NCBI GenBank assembly: GCA_009692615.1
Contig: SHYW01000005.1
Coordinates: forward strand, 1-64,000
Length of the DNA stretch: 64,000 bases
DNA from: Deltaproteobacteria bacterium
GTDB lineage: Bacteria > Desulfobacterota > Binatia > UBA9968
Reading direction: 5' to 3'
Under the pieces are notes generated by a model. It saw only the letters and a program-made list of their open reading frames with translations, was not told where the DNA came from and ran no database searches. Shown piece after piece: positions 35,213-43,316 of this stretch. Within the stretch, counting starts at the first letter, position 1. Each line of letters opens with the position of its first letter. A program made the position numbers and the translations under genes.

Positions 35213-36217
35213 CTATTTCCCATACAGCGACTTGATAAACCCGCTCTTATCTAGCTCGGCGACAAAACTCGGATCAGTGAATTCTTCGGCTTTATGTTTC
35301 CAGACATCGGGGCGGGTTTCTGACACGTACTCGAAGCTGATCTTCATTCCAGGATGATTCGGATAGGGCGCGGGAATGAACATCTTGGAAAATATTTCAT
35401 AGGTTTCATTGACCAACTCGTCGTCCGGTATTTTCAAAACTTTCTTGATCACCTTGATGCTGAAGTCGCGGTTGTTCTTGAACAGCGCGATGCCTTCCAA
35501 ATGCGCTTTCATATATTGCGTAATCAACTCGCGATCGCTTTTGATCGCCGCGCGGCGCGTGGTGATTTCCATCCACGGATAGTCGAGCTCCTTGGCGGAA
35601 TCCCACAGCATGGTGTAACCCATCTTACGCGCCAGGCCGTAACCCGGATGGGATATCGCCGTGGCATCGACGGCGCCGGCCTTGAGCGCCATGACCCGCT
35701 CGGTATCGCTGGCGCCGGTGCTGATCAGCGTCAACTCGCGATCCGGATTGAGCCCTTTCTTTTTCGCAATCGAACGCACTAGGAAATCGGTCAACGAACC
35801 CAAACTCGACACGCCGATCTTTTTACCCCTGAGGTCCTCCGGCCGCTTGATCTCCGGGCGCACCATCATCGCATGAACCACCCCCGGCATCGTGTGCGCG
35901 AGGATCGCCATATCGGCGCCGGCGAGATTGGCGGCGATCACCGTCGGCGTGGCGATGGGAATAATGTCTAGATTGCCGCTGATCAACGCCTTCGAACCGA
36001 TGCCCGAACCCATGACGGTGATAACTTCGGCGTCCAACCCATGCTTTTCATAGAGCCGACCTTCGCGGGTGATGTAGGGGATGATATTGCCCATGCCCAC
36101 CGACGGCACACCGACACGGACTTTTTTTAGCGGCTTGTTCTGCGTCCAGCCGATTTGCGAAAACATCGACAAAGAAATCGCGAGCAGACTTAAAAAAGCG
36201 ACTTTCGACTTGGCCAT
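35213..36217 (-). CDS. ABC transporter substrate-binding protein (NMT1/SsuA-like)
   Basis: A 334-residue periplasmic binding protein with a Sec signal peptide (KVAFLLSLLAISLSM-like core, read as FLSLLAISLSMF). It aligns with the protein at 26847 throughout: VRVGVPSVGMGNIIPYIT, EKHGLDAEVI, DLRGKKIGVSSLG and the C-terminal ELDKSGFIKSLYGK. The ATG at 36217 has GGAG 6 nt upstream and is preferred over one five codons earlier. The ligand is unknown; no permease or ATPase is adjacent. It lies downstream of an amidohydrolase on the same strand. Confidence 0.9.
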   Translation of the reverse strand: MAKSKVAFLSLLAISLSMFSQIGWTQNKPLKKVRVGVPSVGMGNIIPYITREGRLYEKHGLDAEVITVMGSGIGSKALISGNLDIIPIATPTVIAANLAGADMAILAHTMPGVVHAMMVRPEIKRPEDLRGKKIGVSSLGSLTDFLVRSIAKKKGLNPDRELTLISTGASDTERVMALKAGAVDATAISHPGYGLARKMGYTMLWDSAKELDYPWMEITTRRAAIKSDRELITQYMKAHLEGIALFKNNRDFSIKVIKKVLKIPDDELVNETYEIFSKMFIPAPYPNHPGMKISFEYVSETRPDVWKHKAEEFTDPSFVAELDKSGFIKSLYGK

Positions 36218-36312
36218 GGGATTCTCCTTCACTCAGCGAAGAAAAAAATAGAGCGCGCTAGCAGACCAGAATTCGTCCGTTAGCGCGCCCTTCATGCCAC
36301 AATTAGGCGTGC

Positions 36313-37368
36313 CTACTGCACCGGATGCGGAATATCGATCTTGTAGAGCTTTTGCACGTTGGTGTAGACCAGCTTCTTGCGAATGTCCGCCGGCAGATGG
36401 CCCAAGTCGCGGTCGATGTATTTTTTCGATTCCGGCCAGGTCGAGTTGCCATGCGGATAGTCGTTGGACCACATGCAGTTGTCCTGTCCCCACCACTCGA
36501 AGTTATGGCCCGCCACAGTGTCGCGGAAAAACGTGCCATAAATTTGCGTCTTGAAATACTCGCTGGGATTCTTCGTGAACGGCGGCGGGTTCTCCTTCTT
36601 GAAGCGATTATAATAGTAATCCCACTGCTGCATCATGAACGGCATCCAGCCGATCTCGTTTTCGACGCTGACGATTTTGAGTCCGGGATAACGTTCGAGG
36701 ACGCCGTAAAAAATCAGCTCGAAAACATCGTCGATGACTTCTTTGAGCTTCAAATTGACGCTGCCGCGGTACGCTTCGACGCCCGTGCGCTTGTTCCCGA
36801 AGACGGTGGTCTTGTGGTAGCCGTGGCCGGTCAGGATGTGCAGATGCACCGGCATGTTGAGATCCTGAGAGGCTGCCCAAAATTTATTGTAGTGATCGGA
36901 ATACAGCGGTAAATCCGGATGGGGCGCTTGCCAGATCAGCGAACCGCGCATGCCGGCCTTGGCGCACCGTTCCAATTCTTTCACCGCTTCGTCGATGTTG
37001 TAAACCGCGATGGCGGCGATGCCGAGCAGCCGCTTCGGCGAACTGTTGCAGTACTCGATCAACCAATCGTTGTAGGCTTGGAACGTGACCTCCTGCAGCT
37101 TGGCATCGTCCATGGCGTACTGCGGTAGAAGGTACGTCGGATAGAGCACTTCGGCGCTCAGCCCGTCAGTCTCCATCTCTTTGATCCGCTGGGTTGGGTC
37201 TGAGCCACCGGGGTGAGTCTGAAAGCTGCTACCCACGGCGAGCGCGGGGAAACGCGGCACCTGGTCTCTGAACGCCTTGGGCGCGCGCTCGGCAATGATA
37301 TCCGGCGGCTCCATCACATGAGAATCAGACGAGATAATAACTTCAAATCCTGCGTCGTTACCAGTCAT
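36313..37368 (-). CDS. Amidohydrolase family 2 protein (metal-dependent TIM-barrel hydrolase)
   Basis: A 351-residue protein of the amidohydrolase 2 family. VIISSDSHVMEPPDI near residue 10 holds the first metal ligands, PTYLLPQYAM follows, NMPVHLHILTGHGY holds an active-site His, and WSNDYPHGNSTWPESK holds the C-terminal Asp region. Related enzymes are decarboxylases or hydrolases of aromatic or lactone substrates (ACMSD-like). It precedes an NMT1-type binding protein on the same strand, which may import its substrate (inference). Confidence 0.9.
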   Translation of the reverse strand: MTGNDAGFEVIISSDSHVMEPPDIIAERAPKAFRDQVPRFPALAVGSSFQTHPGGSDPTQRIKEMETDGLSAEVLYPTYLLPQYAMDDAKLQEVTFQAYNDWLIEYCNSSPKRLLGIAAIAVYNIDEAVKELERCAKAGMRGSLIWQAPHPDLPLYSDHYNKFWAASQDLNMPVHLHILTGHGYHKTTVFGNKRTGVEAYRGSVNLKLKEVIDDVFELIFYGVLERYPGLKIVSVENEIGWMPFMMQQWDYYYNRFKKENPPPFTKNPSEYFKTQIYGTFFRDTVAGHNFEWWGQDNCMWSNDYPHGNSTWPESKKYIDRDLGHLPADIRKKLVYTNVQKLYKIDIPHPVQ

Positions 37369-37470
37369 AGTATTTCCCTCCTTGGGCTCGTTCCGAGAAT
37401 TTCAGCTTTTGCCTATATCCGATGGTCTACCACCATCGGCATTGAAGCGTCAAGAATCAGAGATTCTGAC

Positions 37471-37495
37471 GTAGGGGCGGGTTTCAAACCCGCCC
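37471..37495. repeat. GTAGGGGCGGGTTT palindromic repeat
   Basis: GGGCGGGTTT-CA-AACCCGCCC hairpin with GTAGG head, the same unit as at 18971 and 59462. Just before it, CAGAATCTCTGATTC-like dyad ATCAGAGATTCTGACG adds a further short palindrome. Confidence 0.75.
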
Positions 37496-37522
37496 TTGTT
37501 CGAAACCCTAAACTCGAAACGG

Positions 37523-38521
37523 TTAGAACAACCCTTCCTTCTCCAACTTCCGCACCACCCGATCGTCGATGATGTCTTCGACCTTGAGCTTGCGGATGGG
37601 CTCGCTGGTGCGGCCGAGCAGACGCACGACATTGCGCAGCCCCTCGGCGTTGGGATAAATCTTCTTGTCGTAGAGCGTGCGCATCATCTCGTAGCCAGCC
37701 TGGGCGTCTTCGACCTTGGCTAAGCGCAACTCTTTGGCCAAGGTCCTAACCACGGATGCTTTGTTGTTTGGGTTGTTGACATAGCTGATGGTTTCCACCA
37801 TGGCGCGCAGCGTGCGCTCGGGAATTTCCGGTGTACGGTCGATCAGGCTGCGCTTAGCGATCATGCCGAGCCCTTGGTAAGGAATTCCCATCTTCATTAA
37901 ATCGCCGAGCATACGATAGCCTTGGCGCTCCAACTGCGCGCCGTAGGCATAGCCCAGATAACCGCCATCGATAATATTCTGCGTGATCGCCTGGGCCAGT
38001 ATCGACTGATCGCCGATGATGCGGAATTGAATGTTGTCGCGTTCGACATTGAGACCCCAATGTTCGAAGGCGAGCATGGAAAACATCCAGACGCCGCCGC
38101 CGATGCTCTGCACACCGATCTTTTTGCCCTTCAAATCCGCCGGTGTTTTGATACTCGGGTTAACCATGAAGGCGCCGTCGAGCTTGTTGATCAGCCCGGC
38201 GATGTAGGCCAGATCCAACCCTCCCGCCATGGCGCCGATGGAGGTCCCGGTGGCCGAACCGACGTGGAACTGGGTCTCGCCACCGGCCAACGCCGACATG
38301 CCTACCTGGGCATTGCGCACATTGACGATGGTCGGGTCGATGCCATGCTTCTGAAATATCCCGGCATCCCGCGCGACCCAAAGGATGCCGCTCCGTTCGT
38401 TCAGTCCGCCGAAGGTGAAAACGACTTTGTGCGGCGCGGCGGCGGCAATGACCGCAAACGGCGACACCAACGCGTTTAAAACAATCACAACGAGGACACC
38501 GAAGATATTGAAGCGTATCAT
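37523..38521 (-). CDS. ABC transporter substrate-binding protein (NMT1/SsuA-like)
   Basis: A 332-residue periplasmic binding protein with a Sec signal (NIFGVLVVIVLNALV, then AVIAAAAP). The ATG at 38521 follows AAAGGAG by 5 nt and is used rather than an ATG 18 codons upstream. Landmarks: FTFGGLNERSGILWVARD, FQKHGIDPTIVNVR, DLKGKKIGVQSIGGG and ILAQAITQNIIDGG. It is more distant from the two other NMT1-type proteins here. It may feed a transporter encoded outside this window. Confidence 0.88.
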   Translation of the reverse strand: MIRFNIFGVLVVIVLNALVSPFAVIAAAAPHKVVFTFGGLNERSGILWVARDAGIFQKHGIDPTIVNVRNAQVGMSALAGGETQFHVGSATGTSIGAMAGGLDLAYIAGLINKLDGAFMVNPSIKTPADLKGKKIGVQSIGGGVWMFSMLAFEHWGLNVERDNIQFRIIGDQSILAQAITQNIIDGGYLGYAYGAQLERQGYRMLGDLMKMGIPYQGLGMIAKRSLIDRTPEIPERTLRAMVETISYVNNPNNKASVVRTLAKELRLAKVEDAQAGYEMMRTLYDKKIYPNAEGLRNVVRLLGRTSEPIRKLKVEDIIDDRVVRKLEKEGLF

Positions 38522-38633
38522 TACATCTCCTTTGCGATGGATTTTCTTGTACTCCTGCGCCCGAGAGCTTTGCAAGGAAAAAAATTCGCGAGAAAGTCAG
38601 TTCGCGCCCGCGGGCTTAGAGATCCAAGAACCG

Positions 38634-39533
38634 CTATTGCAACGCTTTGTCTTTCCTCAATCTGCCGGCGACCAAATCGACAAAGGTTCTAATCTTTGCC
38701 GAAGCGTAACGTCCTTCGCGGTGCAGCACATGGATCGGCATCGGCACCGGTTCGTATTCTGGCAAGATAAATTTCAACTGCCGCGACGCAACCTGAGACG
38801 CGACTTGATACGACAGCAGCCGCGCGATGCCGAATCCTCGCAGCGTTGCTTCGATCGCCGCGTCATTGCTAGACACAGTCAGTCGGGGTTTGACACGAAC
38901 GGTCAACGTTTTGCCGCCTTGGCGGAACTTCCACTCGTTGGTGGGGCTGACGCCAGTGGCGGCGATCATGCAGTGCGCCGATAAGCTCATTGGGCCTTTT
39001 GGAGTGCCGTGCTTAGCGAGATAGTCGGGCGCTGAGCAGAGCACTCGGCGCACCGAACCCACGTGCAGCGCGTTCATGCTGGAGTCGGGCAGTTCGCCGA
39101 TGCGCACGCCGACGTCGAGTCCTTCTTCTAACAAGTTTACCACACGGTCGAGAAACAGCGCCAACACTTCCATCGCCGGATAGCGCTCTAAGTATTCAAC
39201 CACGGCAGGCAAGATAAACAGCTTACCAAACAGCACCGGCGCCGTGACGGCTACCTGGCCGCGCGGCTCGGCATTAATACCCGCGGCCGCTTCATCGGCA
39301 TCGTCCACCTCGGCGATGATGCGGCGCGCGTCATCCAGATAGCGCTGCCCCGCGGCAGTCGCGCGGACGAACCTGGTCGACCGATTCAACAGTTTTATCC
39401 CAAGCTTTTTTTCCAGTGCGGCAACCGCCCGCATCACGGCCGGCGGCGACATGCCTAGCCGCCGGGCGCCGCCGGCAAAACTCTTGGCTTCCGCCACCGT
39501 GACGAAAACAGTCATCAAGTGCAATCTATCCAT
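38634..39533 (-). CDS. LysR family transcriptional regulator
   Basis: A 299-residue LysR-type regulator. The N-terminal helix-turn-helix is FVTVAEAKSFAGGARRLGMSPPAVMRAVAALEKKLG (split: AEAKSFAGGARRLGMS and PAVMRAVAALEKKLG), followed by the linker helix and the effector-binding domain with the RRVLCSAPDYL and NDAAIEATLRGFGIARL landmarks. It belongs to the CrgA/AaeR-like group by its LNRSTRFVRATAAGQRYLD segment. It diverges from the alpha/beta hydrolase at 39670 and probably controls it from the shared intergenic region. Confidence 0.93.
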   Translation of the reverse strand: MDRLHLMTVFVTVAEAKSFAGGARRLGMSPPAVMRAVAALEKKLGIKLLNRSTRFVRATAAGQRYLDDARRIIAEVDDADEAAAGINAEPRGQVAVTAPVLFGKLFILPAVVEYLERYPAMEVLALFLDRVVNLLEEGLDVGVRIGELPDSSMNALHVGSVRRVLCSAPDYLAKHGTPKGPMSLSAHCMIAATGVSPTNEWKFRQGGKTLTVRVKPRLTVSSNDAAIEATLRGFGIARLLSYQVASQVASRQLKFILPEYEPVPMPIHVLHREGRYASAKIRTFVDLVAGRLRKDKALQ

Positions 39534-39604
39534 CGAACGTTCCACCCCACGCAACAATCAATTGCGCATAATAGATATTCTCAAGCAACGGGGAAAGACG
39601 CATA

Positions 39605-39620
39605 TTGCCGTCGTTGGCAA
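39605..39620. promoter_or_regulatory. Candidate operator, TTGCC-N6-GGCAA
   Basis: A perfect inverted repeat TTGCC-GTCGTT-GGCAA lies in the gap between the LysR gene and the hydrolase, about 50 nt before the hydrolase start and with the T-N11-A shape of LysR sites. A half site, CAATTGCGCATAATAG, lies 45 nt nearer the regulator. Binding by this LysR protein is inference. Confidence 0.4.
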
Positions 39621-39669
39621 CGAAACGTTTAGAACGAAATAAACAAAACAATCAAAAAGGAGAACGATC

Positions 39670-40571
39670 ATGAATTCTATCAACTCAATGACGGACGAAA
39701 CCATCGCCGACGTACGGGTGAACTATCGCACAGCGAAGATCGACGAGGTTGAAATATTCTACCGTGAAGCCGGACCGGCGGACGCGCCGGCCTTGCTACT
39801 GCTGCATGGTTTTCCGACATCGTCGCATATGTTTCGCGATCTGATCCCGCGGTTGGCCGACAAGTATCGCGTCATAGCGCCCGACTATCCGGGCTTCGGC
39901 CAGAGCGCGATGCCAGACCGGTCAAAGTTCACCTACACTTTCGACAACTACGCACAGGTGGTTAACAAGCTGATCGGTCAACTTGGCATCGGTCGCTTTG
40001 CTTTATACGTGATGGACTACGGTGCACCGATCGGCTTTCGCCTGGCGTCGAAGTATCCTGAGCGAGTACCAGCGATCGTCGTCCAAAACGGCAACGCCTA
40101 CAACGAAGGCATCGAGCAGTACTGGGATCCGATCAAGTCCTATTGGCGTACCGGCGGGTCGACTGAACGCGAAGCGATCCGTTGGTTGACCTCGATCAAG
40201 GCTACCCAGTGGCAGTACACCAATGGCGTCAAGGACCTTTCATTGGTTAGCCCCGACACTTGGACCTTGGACCAAGCGCTGCTCGACCGCCAGGCAATGC
40301 CGAGATACAACTCGATCTGTTCTACGACTACCGCACCAACATTCCGTTGTATCCGCAATGGCAGGCCTACTTCCGCGAGCGTAAGCCGCCGACGCTCGTG
40401 CTCTGGGGCAAGAACGATGCAATCTTTGTCGCGGCCGGCGCGGCGCCCTATCAGCGCGACCTGCCGAACGCTCAAGTGCACCTATTGGACACCGGACACT
40501 TAGCCCTGGAGACCCATGGCGAGGAAATCGCCAGTCTGATGCGCGATTTTCTTGGCGGTCATATCCAGTAG
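39670..40571 (+). pseudogene. Alpha/beta hydrolase (haloalkane dehalogenase-like), frameshifted
   Basis: Reads ALLLLHGFPTSSHMFRDLIP then DYPGFGQSAMPD and LYVMDYGAPIGFRLASKYP, the nucleophile elbow being VMDYGAP with Asp as nucleophile, as in dehalogenase- and epoxide-hydrolase-like proteins. In phase one it runs to DQALLDRQ at 40291; adding one C (CGCCAGG to CGCCCAGG) gives [21 protein letters not shown] in two parts ([21 protein letters not shown]) and joins the second phase with [11 protein letters not shown] (acid) and [12 protein letters not shown] (catalytic His). With the repair the protein is about 300 residues, full length. A ribosome site AAGGAG lies 6-7 nt upstream. It is probably controlled by the divergent LysR. 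Confidence 0.85.
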
Positions 40572-40616
40572 TTTGAGCCCGCAGCGACGCCAGCAATTGG
40601 TTGGGAGGAGAAATAA

Positions 40617-41015
40617 ATGGCCAGAGCATTCGCGGAGATCGCATTTACCGATTCGGTCAAGGAACTGCAAAGCCGCCACGGTAGCCGCAAGGCATACCGG
40701 AAGTTCGAACTCGATCCTGAGCGCGGCGACCGCCTGAGCGCTAGGGAGAGCGAGTTCATCACCCAACGCGACAGCTTCTACATGGGCACGGTCAACCAAG
40801 GCGGCTGGCCTTACGTGCAGCACCGCGGCGGCCCCAAAGGATTTTTGCAAGTGCTCGACGACCAGACCATCACCTTCGCCGACTTCCGCGGTAACAAGCA
40901 GTATATCAGCGCCGGCAACTTGCAAGTCGACAACCGTGTCGCGCTGTTTCTCATGGACTACCCAAATCAGCAGCGCTTGAAACTTTGGGCGCGGGCGCAC
41001 CTGGTCGAGCGCGAT
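40617..41015 (+). pseudogene. Pyridoxamine 5'-phosphate oxidase-like protein, 5' part (split gene)
   Basis: The first 133 codons of a flavin-binding split-barrel protein of the PNPOx-like family: RDSFYMGTVNQGGWPYVQHRGGPKGFL (in pieces RDSFYMGTVNQGGWP and VQHRGGPKGFL), FADFRGNKQYISAGNL and RLKLWARAHLVERD. It follows GGAGG after 8 nt. The frame continues past 41015 but into unrelated sequence (LVAALGRGAAFRC) and stops at 41102. The missing C-terminal 71 residues lie at 46196-46411, after a 5,180-bp insert. Joining the two parts at the shared GATC gives VERDHELIAKL with the phase kept and a 204-residue protein, the family's usual size. It follows the alpha/beta hydrolase by 45 nt. Confidence 0.85.
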
Positions 41016-41066
41016 CTGGTAGCCGCTCTGGGCCGTGGTGCTGCGTTCCGCTGTGCTGTCCGACAT
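41016..41066 (-). pseudogene. 5' stub of an unknown gene at the insert edge
   Basis: An ATG at 41066 with a strong ribosome site (GGAGG, 7 nt away) starts a leftward frame MSDSTAERSTTAQSGYQ that is cut at the insert border after 17 codons and then runs antisense into the oxidase-like gene. The family is unknown. Closing the insert at GATC would join it in frame to the release-factor-like fragment at 45950 (SGYQ then IYIRVKC). Confidence 0.45.
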
Positions 41067-41204
41067 TTTTATTCCTCCAACCCGAAGAAATCTTGCATTT
41101 GACCGTAAAGCATATCTATAAACGCGCATCGGTTGCTGTCAACGCTCGGCCGAGTGTATTAAGTTCGTCCCAAGGACTCAAACCGTGCGCCCGAAAGGAT
41201 CATC

Positions 41205-42221
41205 ATGACCGTCATAACAAGAGTTTTTGCCAGCGTGCTGTTGCTCTCCCTGTTAAATGGCGCCAGCGCGGAGGCCGGCCCCACTGCCGACGGCGTGGTC
41301 AAAAAAGGTTTCATTCAATGCGGCGTCAACACCGGCCTAGCCGGGTTCGCCCAGACCGATAACAACGGCGAATGGCGCGGTATCGATGTCGATCTATGCC
41401 GCGCCGTGGCGGCCGCGCTACTGGGCGACGCGAAAAAGAATCGCTACACGCCCTTGACGGCGCAACAGCGCTTCACCGCTCTGCAATCGGGCGAAGTCGA
41501 TATTCTATCGCGCAACACCACCTGGACCTTCGCCCGTGACGCCGGCCAGGGGATTAATTTCGCCGGCATCAATTTTTACGACGGCCAGGGCTTCATGGTG
41601 CCCAAAAAACGCAACATCAAAAGCGCCAAGCAACTCAACGGCGCGGCGATCTGCGTCCAACCCGGCACCACCACAGAGCTGAATATGGCCGACTACTTCC
41701 GCGCCAACAAAATGAAATTCAAGCCGGTGGTGATCGAAAAGCTCGAAGAAGTGTTGAACGCCTACTTCACCGGCCGTTGCGATGTCTTTACCACCGACGT
41801 ATCCGGACTGGTCGCAGTGCGCGCGGCGCGGGCGACCAACCCGGCCGATCATGTGATCCTGCCGGAAGTGATCTCCAAGGAGCCCTTCGGTCCGGTGGTG
41901 CGCCATGGTGACGACCACTGGCAAGATCTGGTGAAATGGACCCTGTTCGCCATGATCGAAGCCGAGGAATTGGGCCTCACTTCGAAAAATATCGACCAGC
42001 AAGCCCAGAGCGGCAATCCGGTGGTGCAACGCTTCGTCGGCGTCACCGGCGACTTCGGCAAAATGCTTGCCATCGACAACCGCTGGGCCTACAACATCGT
42101 CAAACAGGTCGGCAACTACGGCGAAAGCTTCGAGCGCCACCTGACGCCGCTCGGTCTCGACCGCGGCGTCAACAAGCTATGGAACAAAGGCGGCCTGTTG
42201 TACGCGCCACCGCTGCGTTAG
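41205..42221 (+). CDS. aapJ: Amino-acid ABC transporter substrate-binding protein (AapJ-like)
   Basis: A 338-residue periplasmic binding protein of the general L-amino-acid transporter type (family 3, AapJ/BztA). Sec signal in the first 24 residues (VLLLSLLNGASAEAG). Landmarks: GFIQCGVNTGLAGFAQTD, WRGIDVDLCRAVAAALLGD, LSRNTTWTFARDAGQG and CVQPGTTTELNMADYF, all characteristic of AapJ. It is long for family 3 (about 250 is common) but normal for AapJ. The two permease genes follow. Confidence 0.92.
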   Translation: MTVITRVFASVLLLSLLNGASAEAGPTADGVVKKGFIQCGVNTGLAGFAQTDNNGEWRGIDVDLCRAVAAALLGDAKKNRYTPLTAQQRFTALQSGEVDILSRNTTWTFARDAGQGINFAGINFYDGQGFMVPKKRNIKSAKQLNGAAICVQPGTTTELNMADYFRANKMKFKPVVIEKLEEVLNAYFTGRCDVFTTDVSGLVAVRAARATNPADHVILPEVISKEPFGPVVRHGDDHWQDLVKWTLFAMIEAEELGLTSKNIDQQAQSGNPVVQRFVGVTGDFGKMLAIDNRWAYNIVKQVGNYGESFERHLTPLGLDRGVNKLWNKGGLLYAPPLR

Positions 42222-42240
42222 CATTAGGGCAATGATTTCT

Positions 42241-42312
42241 CACAACAGAGGGCACGGAGAACACAGAGAAATTAGTCCGGAGTCGGAGATTCGGCCGCGC
42301 GCGGTGAGATCC
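42241..42312. repeat. ACAGAG-rich dispersed repeat unit
   Basis: CAACAGAGGGCACGGAGAAC, ACAGAGAAATTAGTCCGGAG and the GGTGAGATCC end resemble the units at 22465 (AAATTAGTCT) and 18999 (GGTGAGATCTCC). It occupies the gap between the binding protein and the first permease. Confidence 0.5.
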
Positions 42313-42329
42313 TAACTCAATAATTTTCC

Positions 42330-43316
42330 ATGTTTCGCTTATTCGATACTCGCCAACGCACCGTCGTCTATCAAATTCTACTGCTCGCCAGCTTGGGCGC
42401 GGTGGGCTGGTATTTCATTGCCAACGCGCTGGACAATTTGGCGGCCCGGCGTATCGCCAGCGGCTTTGGCTTCCTCTGGCGCGAGGCAGGCTTTGAGATC
42501 GGCGAGACCACGCTGATCTCGTTCAGCGCCGCCGATAGTTATTTCAAAGCCCTGGCGGTCAGTCTGCTCAATACTTTTCGAGTTGCATTGCTGGCCATCC
42601 TGTTTTCAACCTTGATCGGCGTCGCGGTCGGCCTGGCACGCTTGTCGCCCAATTGGCTGCTCGCCAAGCTCGCTTCTGGTTATGTCGAAGTGCTGCGCAA
42701 CGTGCCCTTGGTGGTGCAATTATTTTTCTGGTACGCGGTGATCACCGAAAGCTTCCCGGCGCCGGCCCAGGCGCTACATCCCTTGCCGGGATTGTTTCTC
42801 AGTAACCGCGGTCTAGCGCTGCCGAGCGTGGTTTCGCTACTGCCATTTGAGGTGGATTATCCGAGCCTCTCGGGATTCGACTTTTCCGGCGGCGTCATGG
42901 TGTCGCCAGAGTTCGCTGCCCTGCTGCTCGGCCTGGCGCTTTACACTGCGGCGTTCATCGGCGAGATCGTCCGCGCCGGCATCCTGGCCGTCGATCGCGG
43001 CCAATATGAAGCGGCGCAGTCCCAGGGGCTGAGCAAAAGCCAGCTCATGCGCTCGATCATCTTGCCACAAGCGCTGCGCGTGGTGGTGCCACCGGTCACC
43101 AGCCAATACTTGAACTGCACCAAGAATAGCTCGCTGGCCGTCGCCATCGGCTATCCCGATCTGGTTTCCATCTCCAACACGACGATCAATCAAACCGGCC
43201 AGGCCATTGAAGGCATCGCGGTGATCATGGTGGTCTACTTGACCATCAGCCTTGGGATCTCGGCTTTGATGAATACCTACAACCGGCGCATCGCCCTGCG
43301 CGGAGCGCGCACATGA
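42330..43316 (+). CDS. aapQ: Amino-acid ABC transporter permease (AapQ-like)
   Basis: A 328-residue inner-membrane permease of the HisM/AapQ type. After a first helix (ILLLASLGAVGWYFI) comes a long periplasmic stretch, then the ABC core with DSYFKALAVSLLNTFRVALL, GYVEVLRNVPLVVQLFFWY and the coupling loop EAAQSQGLSKSQLMRSIILPQALR (as EAAQSQGLSKSQ and SIILPQALR). It overlaps the next gene by 4 bp (ATGA), so translation is coupled. The AapP ATPase that should follow is absent. Confidence 0.92.
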   Translation: MFRLFDTRQRTVVYQILLLASLGAVGWYFIANALDNLAARRIASGFGFLWREAGFEIGETTLISFSAADSYFKALAVSLLNTFRVALLAILFSTLIGVAVGLARLSPNWLLAKLASGYVEVLRNVPLVVQLFFWYAVITESFPAPAQALHPLPGLFLSNRGLALPSVVSLLPFEVDYPSLSGFDFSGGVMVSPEFAALLLGLALYTAAFIGEIVRAGILAVDRGQYEAAQSQGLSKSQLMRSIILPQALRVVVPPVTSQYLNCTKNSSLAVAIGYPDLVSISNTTINQTGQAIEGIAVIMVVYLTISLGISALMNTYNRRIALRGART

